Below, piece after piece: positions 43,607 to 52,825 of a stretch of 64,000 nt of DNA; the first letter of the stretch is position 1, and each line of letters opens with the position of its first letter. The position numbers and the translations under genes were made by a program. Location of the stretch: contig NZ_JBPZGZ010000001.1 in the NCBI RefSeq assembly GCF_051857475.1, positions 1-64,000 on the forward strand, read 5' to 3'. A model generated the notes under the pieces. That model saw nothing but the letters and a program-made list of their open reading frames with translations, ran no database searches and was not told where the DNA came from. This DNA comes from Pelomonas sp051857475 (GTDB lineage Bacteria; Pseudomonadota; Gammaproteobacteria; Burkholderiales; Burkholderiaceae_C).

Positions 43607-44418
43607 GCACCACTACCGATCCTGCTGCTCCCACGCCGCCGCCCCAGCGCCCCGCCCGTACGGGTGGTGCCCGCACCCTCGCCGTCACCAGCGGCAAGGG
43701 CGGCGTCGGCAAGACCTTCGTCACCGCCAACCTCGCGGCGGCCCTGGCCGCGCGCGGCCAGAAGGTGCTGGTGCTGGACGCCGACCTCGGCCTCGCCAAC
43801 CTCGACGTGGTGCTGAACCTGCACCCCAAGCTGACGCTGCACGACGTCTTCACCGAGAAGGCCACGCTGGAGCAGGCCATCCTGCCCGCGCCCGGTGGCT
43901 TCAGCGTGCTGCTGGCCGGCTCGGGCATGGTCGAGTACTCGCGCCTAACGCCCGAAGTGCGCGACAAGCTGCTGCACATCATCGACCTGGTCAAGCCGCG
44001 CTTCGACTGGGTGCTGCTGGACACCGGCGCCGGCATCTCCGATGTCGTGCTGTTCGCCATCTCGCTGGCCACCGACGTCCTCGTCGTCGCCACGCCCGAA
44101 CCCACATCGCTGACCGATGCCTACGCCACCATCAAGGTGCTGGCCACGCAGCAGGAGCGCCGCCAGGTGGGCCTGCTGGTCAACCAGGCCAACCGCGTCG
44201 GCGAAGGCAAGCTGATCTGTGGCCAGCTGCAGCAGGTCCTGCAGCGCTTCGTCGGCCCGGCGCCGGGCCAGAACTTCCGGCTTGAGCTGTATGGCGAGGT
44301 CAAGGCCGACCCGGCCGTCAAGCAGGCTGTCCTCAAGCGCCAGCTGATGCTGGAGCATTACCCGGGCTGCGACGCGGCCCAGGCCATCAAGGCGCTCGCC
44401 TCAAAAATTCTTGGCTGA
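43603..44418 (+). CDS. MinD/ParA-like ATPase (FlhG-type)
   Basis: A 271-residue deviant-Walker ATPase: SGKGGVGKTFVTANLAAALA (P-loop at 30-38), LDADLGLANLDVVL and VLLDTGAGISDVV. The ADLGLANLDV wording is that of FlhG/FleN, which sets flagellar number, but flhF and fli genes are absent, so the partner is not known. It overlaps the GGDEF gene upstream (ATGA) and the truncated-globin gene downstream (8 bp). A role in placing or timing a c-di-GMP-dependent process is possible. Confidence 0.85.
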   Translation: MSTTTDPAAPTPPPQRPARTGGARTLAVTSGKGGVGKTFVTANLAAALAARGQKVLVLDADLGLANLDVVLNLHPKLTLHDVFTEKATLEQAILPAPGGFSVLLAGSGMVEYSRLTPEVRDKLLHIIDLVKPRFDWVLLDTGAGISDVVLFAISLATDVLVVATPEPTSLTDAYATIKVLATQQERRQVGLLVNQANRVGEGKLICGQLQQVLQRFVGPAPGQNFRLELYGEVKADPAVKQAVLKRQLMLEHYPGCDAAQAIKALASKILG

Positions 44419-44803
44419 TTCCCCGACCACCGCCTTCGAATGGGTGGGCGGCGAGGCGCGCGTGCGCGAGCTCGTCGACCGCTTCTACGACCTGATGGAC
44501 CTGGAGCCGGCCTATGCGCGGCTGCGCGCGGCGCATGGCGATTCGCTGGACAGCGCGCGCGACAAGCTGTTCTGGTTCCTGTGCGGCTGGCTGGGTGGCC
44601 CAGACCACTACATCAGCCGCTTCGGTCACCCGCGGCTGCGGGCGCGCCACATGCCATTTCGCATCGGCATCGCCGAGCGCGACGAATGGCTGGCCTGCAT
44701 GGCCCAGGCCATGCAGGAGACCGGGGTGGACCCGGCCCTGCAGGCCCGGCTGGCCGAATCCTTCGCAGGAACGGCCGATTGGATGCGCAATGTCGGCGCG
44801 TGA
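44411..44803 (+). CDS. Group II truncated hemoglobin
   Basis: A 130-residue globin of the trHbO type: FEWVGGEARVRELVDRFYDLM at the B-helix, DKLFWFLCGWLGGPDHYISR and the heme-binding region around FGHPRLRARHMPFRIGIAER, where the proximal His is in RARHMPF. The G/H helix has DEWLACMAQAM. Such proteins bind oxygen or help remove NO and peroxide. The start is TTG, overlapping the preceding ATPase gene by 8 bp. Confidence 0.92.
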   Translation: MADSPTTAFEWVGGEARVRELVDRFYDLMDLEPAYARLRAAHGDSLDSARDKLFWFLCGWLGGPDHYISRFGHPRLRARHMPFRIGIAERDEWLACMAQAMQETGVDPALQARLAESFAGTADWMRNVGA

Positions 44804-44879
44804 GCCGGTCAACGCGAGTCATCTCACGTCTTTGTAACTGCTGCCAGAAGGCCCCGCGGGCTCACGTAGCATTTGAGGC

Positions 44880-45257
44880 ATGAGTGTCGCTGCCGACGAA
44901 TTGCCGCATATCCTGATCGTTGACGACAACGTCGATGCGACCGAAGTGCTTGCCCTGCTGATCGAGATCGAGGGGTTCAGCGTGTCCACCGCACGTACGC
45001 TGGCCGAAGGCCGCGAGCAGATCGTCCGCCAGCGCCCGCGCCTGATCTTCCTGGATCTCAACCTGCCCGACGGCAACGGCATGAGTCTGCTCGCTGACGT
45101 GAAGGCCGACCAGATGACGGCGGCCATTTCGGTGGTGATGCTCAGCGGGATGATGGACGACAAGATCCGCGAAGAAGCCCATCTGCTGGGTGCGGATGCC
45201 TTCCTCGTCAAGCCCTTGGAGCATGACCAGATGACTGCCTTGTTGGGAGCGATCTGA
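44880..45257 (+). CDS. Single-domain response regulator
   Basis: A 125-residue receiver domain only: ILIVDDNVDATE (acidic pair), phosphoacceptor in LIFLDLNLPDGNGM, Thr/Ser in VVMLSGMM, Lys in FLVKPLEHD. It is first in a four-gene operon with the bacteriophytochrome, 3 bp before its start. It could take phosphate from either kinase in the operon. GAGG is a good ribosome site. Confidence 0.92.
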   Translation: MSVAADELPHILIVDDNVDATEVLALLIEIEGFSVSTARTLAEGREQIVRQRPRLIFLDLNLPDGNGMSLLADVKADQMTAAISVVMLSGMMDDKIREEAHLLGADAFLVKPLEHDQMTALLGAI

Positions 45258-45260
45258 GCA

Positions 45261-47468
45261 GTGGTTGCGCCCGTCCTGTTGCCGACATCGGCTCTCGCGG
45301 CGGATTGCGCCAGCGAGCCTATCCGCGTGCCCGGCGCCATCCAGCCGCATGGCTGGCTGCTGTCGGTCAACGCGGGCGACGGATCCGTGGTGGCCTGGAG
45401 CCGCAACTGGGTCGACCTGCTTGGGGATGATCCACCCGCCGAAGCCCTTGCTGGGTTCGCCGCCTCTGTGCACGACGAGACCGCTGCACTGGTCGAGGGC
45501 GAGGGCGCGCAGTCGCTCGGCCTGCAGACGCTGGGCGGGCGAAAGCTGCATGTGTCGGCCCACCGTTTGGGTGGCCTGGTGCACCTCGAGCTGGAACCCG
45601 CCATGGCCGACGAGGGTGCCCGCGCGCCCATCTACAGTCTGGCGCGCCATGTGGTGCCGCAAATGCAGCGAACGACATCGGTCCAGGAGGTCTGCGAGGT
45701 TGTCACCACGGAGATGAAGCGGCTGACCGGTTTCGGCCGCTGCCTCATCTACCGTTTCGATGCCGATGGCCATGGCGAGGTGCTGACGGAATGCTTGGAC
45801 GCGGGCTACGAGGCCTACCAGGGTCACCATTTCCCGGCCTCCGACATCCCCGCCCAGGCGCGTGCGCTGTACCGGCTCAACCACCTGCGGCTGATCCCCG
45901 ACGCCAATTACACGCCGGTGCCGGTGCACTTTGCAGATGGCCGCTCCACCGCTCTGGCCCTGGACCTGTCACAGGCCCAGCTGCGCAGTGTGTCGCCGGT
46001 GCATCTGGAATACATGCGCAACATGGGCACGCTGGCCTCGATGTCGGTATCCATCATCGTGCGCGGCGAGCTGTGGGGCTTGGTGTCCTGTCATGACCAC
46101 GACCCGCGTGCGCTGTCCTACCAGACCCGCATGGCCTGCGAGCATCTGGGCCAACTGCTGTCGCTGCAGATCGAGGCCAAGGAGGAGAACGAACAGGTCA
46201 ACCAGCAGCTGAAGCTGCGCGAGCTGACGTTGGCCATGGTGGCCCATATGGCTGACAGCGACGCGACGCTGCAGCGCCTGGTGGACGAGCCGGGACCGCT
46301 GCTGCGCCTGGCGCGCGCGGCGGGGGCGGCCGTCATCCTGAACGACCAGTGTTGGTGCATCGGCGACACGCCCGACCGCGAAACGGTACTTCGGGTGGGG
46401 CAGTGGCTGGCCGGCCGCATCGACGATGTGATGCACACGGACCGGCTGGGGCAGGAGGAGGCCGAATTCGCCGCCGAGGGGGCCAAGGCCTGCGGCGTGC
46501 TGGCCATCTCCATCTCCAGCCTGCACCGTCACTACATCGTCTGGTTCCGGCCCGAGATCGCCCAGACCATCACCTGGGCCGGCGAGCCGCGCAAGGAGGC
46601 GTTGGCCCCGGGCACTCAACTGCACCCGCGGCGCAGCTTCGCGAGTTGGGTCGAGCATGTCAGCGGGCGTTCCATGCCGTGGCGGCCGGCCGAGATCCAC
46701 GCCGCGCTGGAGCTGCGCCAGGCGCTGATCGGCATCGTGCTGCGCCGCGCGGAGGAGATGGCCGAGGTGGCCGCCGAACTCGGCCGCGTCAACAAGGAGC
46801 TGGAAGCCTTTTCCTACACCGTGTCCCACGACCTGCGTGCGCCGATGCGCCACATCTCAGGCTTCGTCGACCTGGTGATGGAGATGGACGGCAAGAGTCT
46901 CAGCGAGCGCACGCGGCGCTATCTGGCCCACGTCAAGGAGGCCTCGGCCCATGCCGGCATGCTGGTGGATGCGCTGCTGGACTTCTCCCGCATGGGGCGC
47001 TTGGCGCTGAAATGCAGTTGGATCAATACCGAGGCGCTGGTCGACGACCTCATCGCCGAGCAGGCCGGGGCGCCACGCGAAGGGCGCGTTGAATGGGTGG
47101 TGCAGCGCCCGCTGCCGCGGCTGTGGGGCGACCCGGTGCTGATGCAGGTCGCGCTGCGCAACCTGATCGGCAATGCTGTCAAGTACAGCCGCACGCGCGA
47201 ATTGGCGCGCATCGAGATCGCGCCTGTTCAAGACGAACGTGGCGCGGGTCTTTCCATCAGCGACAACGGCGTCGGCTTCCAGATGAAATACGTCAACAAG
47301 CTGTTCGGCGTGTTCCAGCGGCTGCACCGCAGCGAGGCGTTTGAAGGCACCGGCATCGGCCTGGCCAGCGTGCGCCGCATCATTGAAAAACACGGTGGCA
47401 GCGTGGAGGCCTACGGCGAGGTCGACCGCGGCGCGCGCTTCACGTTCGTGATGCCGCTGCCAGATTGA
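45261..47468 (+). CDS. Bacteriophytochrome histidine kinase
   Basis: A 735-residue red/far-red photoreceptor. It contains a PAS region with Cys16 in ADCASEPIRVPGAIQPHGWL, the biliverdin-attaching Cys of bacterial phytochromes; a GAF domain with YRFDADGHGEV and the chromophore-pocket signature HFPASDIPAQARALY; a PHY domain including WFRPEIAQTITWAGEP; a HisKA domain with His523 (YTVSHDLRAPM); and an ATPase domain (NLIGNAVKYS, DNGVGFQMKY, GTGIGLASV). It starts with GTG. No heme oxygenase gene for biliverdin is in the window, so the cofactor must be made elsewhere. The neighbours are three other two-component genes in the same direction. Confidence 0.95.
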   Translation: MVAPVLLPTSALAADCASEPIRVPGAIQPHGWLLSVNAGDGSVVAWSRNWVDLLGDDPPAEALAGFAASVHDETAALVEGEGAQSLGLQTLGGRKLHVSAHRLGGLVHLELEPAMADEGARAPIYSLARHVVPQMQRTTSVQEVCEVVTTEMKRLTGFGRCLIYRFDADGHGEVLTECLDAGYEAYQGHHFPASDIPAQARALYRLNHLRLIPDANYTPVPVHFADGRSTALALDLSQAQLRSVSPVHLEYMRNMGTLASMSVSIIVRGELWGLVSCHDHDPRALSYQTRMACEHLGQLLSLQIEAKEENEQVNQQLKLRELTLAMVAHMADSDATLQRLVDEPGPLLRLARAAGAAVILNDQCWCIGDTPDRETVLRVGQWLAGRIDDVMHTDRLGQEEAEFAAEGAKACGVLAISISSLHRHYIVWFRPEIAQTITWAGEPRKEALAPGTQLHPRRSFASWVEHVSGRSMPWRPAEIHAALELRQALIGIVLRRAEEMAEVAAELGRVNKELEAFSYTVSHDLRAPMRHISGFVDLVMEMDGKSLSERTRRYLAHVKEASAHAGMLVDALLDFSRMGRLALKCSWINTEALVDDLIAEQAGAPREGRVEWVVQRPLPRLWGDPVLMQVALRNLIGNAVKYSRTRELARIEIAPVQDERGAGLSISDNGVGFQMKYVNKLFGVFQRLHRSEAFEGTGIGLASVRRIIEKHGGSVEAYGEVDRGARFTFVMPLPD

Positions 47469-47482
47469 GAGGAGAAAACGCC

Positions 47483-47956
47483 ATGCACACCCCCGCCACG
47501 CTCAAACCCATCCTGCTTGTCGAGGATGACGCGCGAGACCTGGAGCTGACCCTGGTCGCGCTGGAAAAGAGCCAGCTTGCCAACGAAGTCATCATCGTGC
47601 GCGACGGCGCCGAGGCGCTGGACTATCTCAACCGCGAGGGCGCGCATGCAGGGCGCGCCGAAGGCAACCCTGCCGTCGTGCTGCTGGACCTGAAGCTGCC
47701 CAAGGTCAATGGCCTGGAAGTGCTGAGCACCGTGCGTGCCACCGCCGCGCTGAAGAGCATCCCGGTCGTCATGCTGACGTCGTCGCAGGCCGAGTCCGAC
47801 GTGGTGCAGAGCTACGAGCTGGGCGTCAACGCCTATGTTGTGAAGCCGGTCGAGTTCAAGCAATTCGTGACGGCCATCTCCGACCTGGGCATGTTCTGGG
47901 CCGTGCTGAACGAACCGCCCCCCGGCTCGCTGCGCACGCATCGGCGCTATGAGTGA
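47483..47956 (+). CDS. Response regulator (Rcp1-like)
   Basis: A 157-residue receiver domain of the type paired with phytochromes (Rcp1-like): ILLVEDDARDLELTLVAL, phosphoacceptor in VVLLDLKLPKVNGLEVL, VVMLTSSQAESDV and YVVKPVEFKQF. Its start has AGGAG at a suitable distance, which decides for the ATG at 47483. It overlaps the following hybrid kinase gene by 8 bp. The partner kinase is probably the bacteriophytochrome immediately upstream. Confidence 0.93.
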   Translation: MHTPATLKPILLVEDDARDLELTLVALEKSQLANEVIIVRDGAEALDYLNREGAHAGRAEGNPAVVLLDLKLPKVNGLEVLSTVRATAALKSIPVVMLTSSQAESDVVQSYELGVNAYVVKPVEFKQFVTAISDLGMFWAVLNEPPPGSLRTHRRYE

Positions 47957-49910
47957 GGGCGACCTGCAGGTGCTGTTGCTCGAGGACTCGGCGTTCGACG
48001 CCGAGTTGCTCGGCACGTCGCTCGACGCGGCGGGGCTGAACGCGCACATCACCTGGGTACAGGACGAAGCCGGCTACAAGCTGGCGCTGCAGCGCCAGGC
48101 TTTCGACCTGATCCTGTCCGACTACCAGCTGCCGGATTTCAACGGCGGCGAGGCACTGGACCACGCCCGCACGGCGGCGCCGCAGACGCCCTTCATCTTC
48201 GTCTCCGGCGTCATCGGCGAGGAGAACGCCGTCGAGCTGCTCAAGCGCGGCGCGACCGACTATGTGACCAAGGGCCGCCTGTCGCGCCTGCCCCTGGTCA
48301 TCGAGCGTGCGCTGCGTGAAGTGGCCCAGCGCGAGGCACAGCGGCGCGTGCAGGCGCAGCTGCGCGAGGCCGACGCGCTGTATGCGCGCGTCGTCGACTC
48401 CTTGCACGACTACGCCGTCGTGCTGCTGGATCAGGAGGGGTTGATCCGGGGCTGGAATCGCGCCGCCAGCGGCATGTTCGGCCGCGGGCTGGAGACCGTG
48501 ATCGGGCGCTCGGCCGACCTGCTGTTCTCGCCCGAGGACCGCGTCACCGGGGTGCTGGCCCGCGAGATGGCCACCGCGCTCGCCAACGGTTCGGCGCGTG
48601 ACGACCGCTGGCTGATGCGCCAGGACGGCACACGGCTGCGCGCCGAGGGCGTGATGACGCCCATCTTCAGCGCGGCCGGCGAACACACCGGCTTCTCCAA
48701 GATCGTGCGCGACGTGACCGCCGCCTACGAAGCTTCGCAGCAACTGCGCCAGGCCAAGGAGGAGGCTGAGCGCAGCAACGAGCTCAAGGACCAGTTCCTC
48801 GCCGTGCTGTCCCACGAGTTGCGCTCGCCGCTGAGCGCCATCAGCGGCTGGGCCGACATCCTGGAAAAGCACGCTTCGGGCAACGAATTGCTGGCCAAGG
48901 CGGCCCTGGTCATCCGCCGCAACGCCCAGCTGCAGACCCGCATGATCAACGACCTGCTGGACATGAGCGCCGTCGTTGCCGGCAAGCTGGTGCTGCAGCG
49001 GGACGCCGTGGACCTGGCCGCGCTGACGGCCGAGACCCTGCTGTCCCATGTGCACACGGCCCAGGCACGCAGCATCGAACTGCAATGCCAGGGCAACAGC
49101 GTGCTGTGGGTCTCGGGGGACGCGCAGCGACTGACCCAGGTCATTTCCAACCTGGTGGGCAATGCGCTGAAGTTCAGCAACGACGGCGGACGTGTCGTCG
49201 TCAGGACGCGGCAGGACGAAGATGGCACGGTGGTGCTGTCGGTGCAGGACGATGGTCGCGGCATCTCACCCGACTTCCTGCCCCATGTCTTCGACCGCCT
49301 GCGCCAGGAGGACGGCTCGCGCACCCGCAAGGCGGGCGGCCTCGGCCTGGGCCTGGCCATCACGCGGGCCATCGTCGAGCTGCACGGCGGCCACATCGCC
49401 GCGCACAGCGAGGGCCCGGACCTGGGTGCGCGCTTCGACGTGCGCCTGCCAGCGGCGCCGCCGCCCCCGGTGGCGCCGACGGCTGCGGTCGCTCCCCCCG
49501 TCGATGCGCGTGCGCCCCGGCTGGACGGCGTGCGCCTGCTGCTGGTCGACGACGAGGATGACGCCCGCGAAGTCGGCCAGGCCGCGCTGCGCGACCTCGG
49601 CGCCGAGGTCATGGCAGCCAGCAGCGCACGCGAGGCCCTCGCCCTGCTGCAACCCGGCCGCTTCGACCTGCTGGTGTCGGACATCGGCATGCCGGAAATG
49701 GATGGCCTGGCGCTCGTGCGCGCCGTGCGCAGCCAAGCGGCGACGGCCGATCTGCCCGCGGTGGCGCTGACCGCCTTCGCCATGCTGCCCGACCGCCAGG
49801 CGGGGCTCGCCGCCGGCTTCCAGCGCTATGTCGCCAAGCCCATTGACATCCGCAAGCTGGGTCAGGCCATCAGGGAAGCTTTGCAGTCACCCCGGCGGCC
49901 TGTCGCCTGA
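47949..49910 (+). CDS. Hybrid sensor histidine kinase (REC-PAS-HisKA-HATPase-REC)
   Basis: A 653-residue cytoplasmic kinase: N-terminal receiver (1 to about 125, VLLLEDSAFDAELL; Asp in LILSDYQLPDFNG), PAS domain (about 140-250, GLIRGWNRAASGMFG), HisKA with His289 (LSHELRSPLSAISG), ATPase (about 345-505, NLVGNALKFSNDGG, GLGLGLAITRAIV), a Pro/Ala linker, and a C-terminal receiver (VLLVDDEDDAREV region; Asp in LLVSDIGMPEMDG). Signals probably enter through the N-terminal receiver by phosphotransfer from the phytochrome or its regulator. The gene overlaps the preceding one by 8 bp. Confidence 0.93.
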   Translation: MSEGDLQVLLLEDSAFDAELLGTSLDAAGLNAHITWVQDEAGYKLALQRQAFDLILSDYQLPDFNGGEALDHARTAAPQTPFIFVSGVIGEENAVELLKRGATDYVTKGRLSRLPLVIERALREVAQREAQRRVQAQLREADALYARVVDSLHDYAVVLLDQEGLIRGWNRAASGMFGRGLETVIGRSADLLFSPEDRVTGVLAREMATALANGSARDDRWLMRQDGTRLRAEGVMTPIFSAAGEHTGFSKIVRDVTAAYEASQQLRQAKEEAERSNELKDQFLAVLSHELRSPLSAISGWADILEKHASGNELLAKAALVIRRNAQLQTRMINDLLDMSAVVAGKLVLQRDAVDLAALTAETLLSHVHTAQARSIELQCQGNSVLWVSGDAQRLTQVISNLVGNALKFSNDGGRVVVRTRQDEDGTVVLSVQDDGRGISPDFLPHVFDRLRQEDGSRTRKAGGLGLGLAITRAIVELHGGHIAAHSEGPDLGARFDVRLPAAPPPPVAPTAAVAPPVDARAPRLDGVRLLLVDDEDDAREVGQAALRDLGAEVMAASSAREALALLQPGRFDLLVSDIGMPEMDGLALVRAVRSQAATADLPAVALTAFAMLPDRQAGLAAGFQRYVAKPIDIRKLGQAIREALQSPRRPVA

Positions 49911-49943
49911 CGCCATTCGGCGGCGGCGCCTTCTCGAGCGTCG

Positions 49944-50588
49944 TCAGTCGATCCGGAAGGCGAAGTCCTGCTGGAAGGTCGCGTCGCCCTGGCACTGGTA
50001 GCCCGACAGAGCGGATTCCACCGAACGCTGCAGTGAGCGCTTGGTCTTGCTGTCCAGGGCACCTTGCGCGACCTTGAAATCGGTACCGACGACACGGCCG
50101 CCGCGCACCGTGGCAATCACCTGCAGCACCGCTTCGCCGACCCAGTTGACGGCAGGGACCTCGGGCTTGGGCATCACGGAGCAGACGGCGCCGGGCGCCT
50201 TGATGCCGGTGTCGGGCTTGGAGGTCGCGATGGCGATGGTCTGGCCCGTGCCCATCGTCGGCCCATCGGTGGCGGGCACGGGGTCGCGAACCACAGTGCC
50301 GCTGATGACGGGATCTGACGGTGCGATCACGGGCACTGTGGGCTCCGGAATCGCGATCTTCACGTCACGCATGACCGGCTCGGTCGGGCGCACCGGATCC
50401 TGGGGTAACGGAATCTCCGGGACCTCGGGCGGCAACGGTTTGAGCGTGATGTTCTCGGGCGCCCTGGGTGGTGTCTTGATCAACCCGGCGCTCAGCGCAT
50501 AGATCGCCGCCAGATGCACGACGACGACGAAACCGATGCCGACATAGCTCTTGGGCTGAGGCGCACGATCGGAAAAGGTCAGGGACAT
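49944..50588 (-). CDS. Energy transducer TonB
   Basis: A 214-residue protein with one N-terminal membrane anchor (YVGIGFVVVVHLAAIYALSAG), a Pro-rich periplasmic spacer (PPEVPEIPLPQDPVRPTEPV) and a C-terminal TonB domain (VNWVGEAVLQVIATVRGGRV, then FKVAQGALDSKTKRSLQRSV). TonB couples proton-motive force to outer-membrane receptors such as that at 15957. No exbB or exbD adjoins, so it may be one of several TonB copies. GGAGAGCCC precedes the ATG. Confidence 0.9.
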   Translation of the reverse strand: MSLTFSDRAPQPKSYVGIGFVVVVHLAAIYALSAGLIKTPPRAPENITLKPLPPEVPEIPLPQDPVRPTEPVMRDVKIAIPEPTVPVIAPSDPVISGTVVRDPVPATDGPTMGTGQTIAIATSKPDTGIKAPGAVCSVMPKPEVPAVNWVGEAVLQVIATVRGGRVVGTDFKVAQGALDSKTKRSLQRSVESALSGYQCQGDATFQQDFAFRID

Positions 50589-50862
50589 GGGCTCTCCTCG
50601 TTGGGGCTGCGAAAAACCGGACGTCGCTCAGATGGCGGCTTGAGTCCAGACTACTCCGGGCTAACCGCGCCGGTCAATGGCGTTGCACCCCGTGTCGGCG
50701 GCGCGACGCGACAGCCCGGTGTTATTCACCGTCAGCGGCGTGTCAGGCGAAGGCTCGCAGCGCGTTCTTCTGCGCCAGCATGAAACCGGCCGCCGGCGGC
50801 ATGCGTGCTACCGTCCCCATCCAGCGCCCTGCGCGCTTTGCCATCTCGAAGGGACGCTCTCC

Positions 50863-51429
50863 ATGCACCGGAAACTTTTCTTCTGCATCGCACTGGCCGC
50901 CAGCGCACTGGCCCATGCCCAGCCGGCGGCGGATGCCTGGACCAATGTGTCGCCGGCGCCGGATGACCGCTACACCAACCCGAAGAAACCCCTTTACGCG
51001 GGCCCCAACGGCTGGTTCAACTACGGCGAGTTGCGCGCCAGCGCCGGCGCCAAGCAGTACAGCTTCAAGGCCGGCCTGCAATACCTCTCCACGCCCGAGG
51101 CCTTCGTGCTGACGCCCAGCGACAAGCTGCAGCTGGCCTCGCTGGACTTCGGGAGTGCCGCGCCGGCGCCGGGCGTCTACCAGGTCGCTGCCAAGCCCAA
51201 TCTCGCGGCGCGCCAGGTGAAGGTGAACTTCGCCGACGTGTCCAACAAGAAGATCGTCGAATGGAACTCCAGCGGCGCTGCCAAGGGCAGCGTCACGGTG
51301 AGCCAGGTCAATGGCTTTCTGTATTTCAAGGCGCGCGACCTGCAACTCACACCCTCGGGTATGCACAACGCGGGCGACCTGAAGAAGCCGCTGGTGCTGG
51401 GCATCGAAGGCGCCAGCAAGATCCAATAG
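50863..51429 (+). CDS. Hypothetical exported protein
   Basis: A 188-residue protein with a signal peptide (MHRKLFFCIALAASALAHAQ) and a beta-rich mature part (YAGPNGWFNYGELRASAGAK, PSDKLQLASLDFGS, KIVEWNSSGAAKGSVTVSQV). The last 40 residues resemble nothing known to me. AGGGA lies 9 bp upstream of the ATG. The upstream frame extension is ignored because it would bury the signal peptide. It stands alone between divergent tonB and convergent smr. Confidence 0.7.
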   Translation: MHRKLFFCIALAASALAHAQPAADAWTNVSPAPDDRYTNPKKPLYAGPNGWFNYGELRASAGAKQYSFKAGLQYLSTPEAFVLTPSDKLQLASLDFGSAAPAPGVYQVAAKPNLAARQVKVNFADVSNKKIVEWNSSGAAKGSVTVSQVNGFLYFKARDLQLTPSGMHNAGDLKKPLVLGIEGASKIQ

Positions 51430-51466
51430 GCGCACGGCGCACGGCGCATTGCCTGCGCCTGCCCCG

Positions 51467-52114
51467 TCAGGGCGTTCCCGCCAGCAGCACGATGAGGGCG
51501 CCGGCGCCGCCGTCGCTGGCGCGCGCCTGCACAAAGGCCAGCACCTCGTTCTTCTGCACCAGCCAGCGCCGCACCCGGCCCTTGAGCACCGGCTCGCGGC
51601 CCGGCGAGCCGTGGCCCTTGCCGTGCACGACGCGCACGCAGCGCAGGCCGCGGCGTGCGCTGTCGTGGATGAAGAGGCCCAGGGCCTCGCGGGCCCCGTC
51701 GCGGCGCAGGCCGTGCAGGTCGAGCTGGGCCTGCAGCGACCAGTGGCCGCGGCGCAGTTTGCGCACGACCTCGAGGCTGATGCCTTCACGACGAAAGCTC
51801 AGCGTCTCGTCGGTGTCCAGCAGCGACTCGACATCGATCTCGTCGGACAGTGCCTGCAGCAGCACGGCGCGCTCATCGGCCTCGCGCTGGCGTGGCTCGG
51901 GTGGGGGCTGCTCCAGAGCGTGGACGAATCTATCGGTGCTGCGCAGCGGCGTCACCGGGCCGACGGTCAGCTCGAAGACCCGCCGCTCCTGCTCGGCCAG
52001 GCGCATGGCCGCGGCGACCCGCTCGCGCTCGACTTCGGCCGCCAGGCGTGCCGCGGCCAGCTCGCGGGCCAGCGGCTTCAGGTCGGCCAGGCTGCGCACC
52101 GACTTCGTCGTCAC
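51467..52114 (-). CDS. Smr/MutS2-C-like endonuclease domain protein
   Basis: A 215-residue protein with a charged helical N-terminus (about 1-110) and a C-terminal Smr domain: LDLHGLRRDGAREALGLFIH, CVRVVHGKGHGSPG (HGxG) and LKGRVRRWL. Smr domains are nicking endonucleases of uncertain cell role, related to the MutS2 C-terminus. Its start overlaps the radC stop (ATGA), making a radC-smr operon. Confidence 0.92.
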   Translation of the reverse strand: MTTKSVRSLADLKPLARELAAARLAAEVERERVAAAMRLAEQERRVFELTVGPVTPLRSTDRFVHALEQPPPEPRQREADERAVLLQALSDEIDVESLLDTDETLSFRREGISLEVVRKLRRGHWSLQAQLDLHGLRRDGAREALGLFIHDSARRGLRCVRVVHGKGHGSPGREPVLKGRVRRWLVQKNEVLAFVQARASDGGAGALIVLLAGTP

Positions 52115-52785
52115 AGCAGCCCCCGTTCGGCAAACGACACCACCTCGCCCGCGCCGACAATGAAATGGTCGACCACGCGCACGTCCACCAGTGCCAGCGC
52201 CTGGCTGAGCTGCCGGGTGAGCAGCTCATCGGCCTTGGAGGGTTCGGCCACGCCGCTGGGGTGGTTGTGGGCCAGGATGGCGGCGCCGGCGCCCAGGGCC
52301 AGCGCGCGCTTGACGACTTCGCGAGGGTGGACGGTGGTCGATGTCAGCGAGCCCTGGAACAGCGTCTCCATGGCGATCAGCCGCAACTGGGCGTCCAGGA
52401 AGAGCACGGCAAACACCTCGTGGCCCAGGCCGCCGAGGTGCAGGCGCAGATAGGTTTTCACCTTATCGACGTCGTTCATGGCCGGCTTTTCGGCCAGTTG
52501 CTGGTTCAGCGAGCGTCGGGCAATCTCGAGAACCGCCGCGATCTCGGCGCGCTTGGCCGGCCCCAGGCCCTTGACCTTGCCCAGGTCCTGCACGCTGGCC
52601 GCCAGCAGCCCGGCCCAGCCGCCAAAACGGTCCAGCAGGCTCTGCGCCAGCTGCAGCACGGGCATGCCTTTCAAGCCGGTGCGCAGCAGCAGGGCCAGCA
52701 GTTCGGCATCCGCCAAGGCCTGCGGTCCGCGGGCAAGCAGCTTCTCGCGCGGGCGGGCGTCCGGGGGCAGATGGGTCAAAGACAT
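52111..52785 (-). CDS. radC: RadC family JAB/MPN protein
   Basis: A 224-residue protein of the usual RadC length: an N-terminal UPF0758 helix-hairpin-helix part (DLGKVKGLGPAKRAEIAAVL) and a C-terminal JAMM metal-binding domain with HPSGVAEPSKADELLT preceded by ILAHN (HxHPSG...D). The historical DNA-repair name is doubtful; the biochemical role is unknown. It is divergent from the FKBP gene with a 40-bp gap. Confidence 0.94.
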   Translation of the reverse strand: MSLTHLPPDARPREKLLARGPQALADAELLALLLRTGLKGMPVLQLAQSLLDRFGGWAGLLAASVQDLGKVKGLGPAKRAEIAAVLEIARRSLNQQLAEKPAMNDVDKVKTYLRLHLGGLGHEVFAVLFLDAQLRLIAMETLFQGSLTSTTVHPREVVKRALALGAGAAILAHNHPSGVAEPSKADELLTRQLSQALALVDVRVVDHFIVGAGEVVSFAERGLL

Positions 52786-52825
52786 AAAATCACGCCCAGT
52801 CTAGCCAAGCGGTCCCCTCTCTCGC

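Noticed and set aside
47856..49085. A 409-codon minus frame opposite the hybrid kinase
   Set aside because: Shadow of the kinase gene; no domain and no ribosome site.
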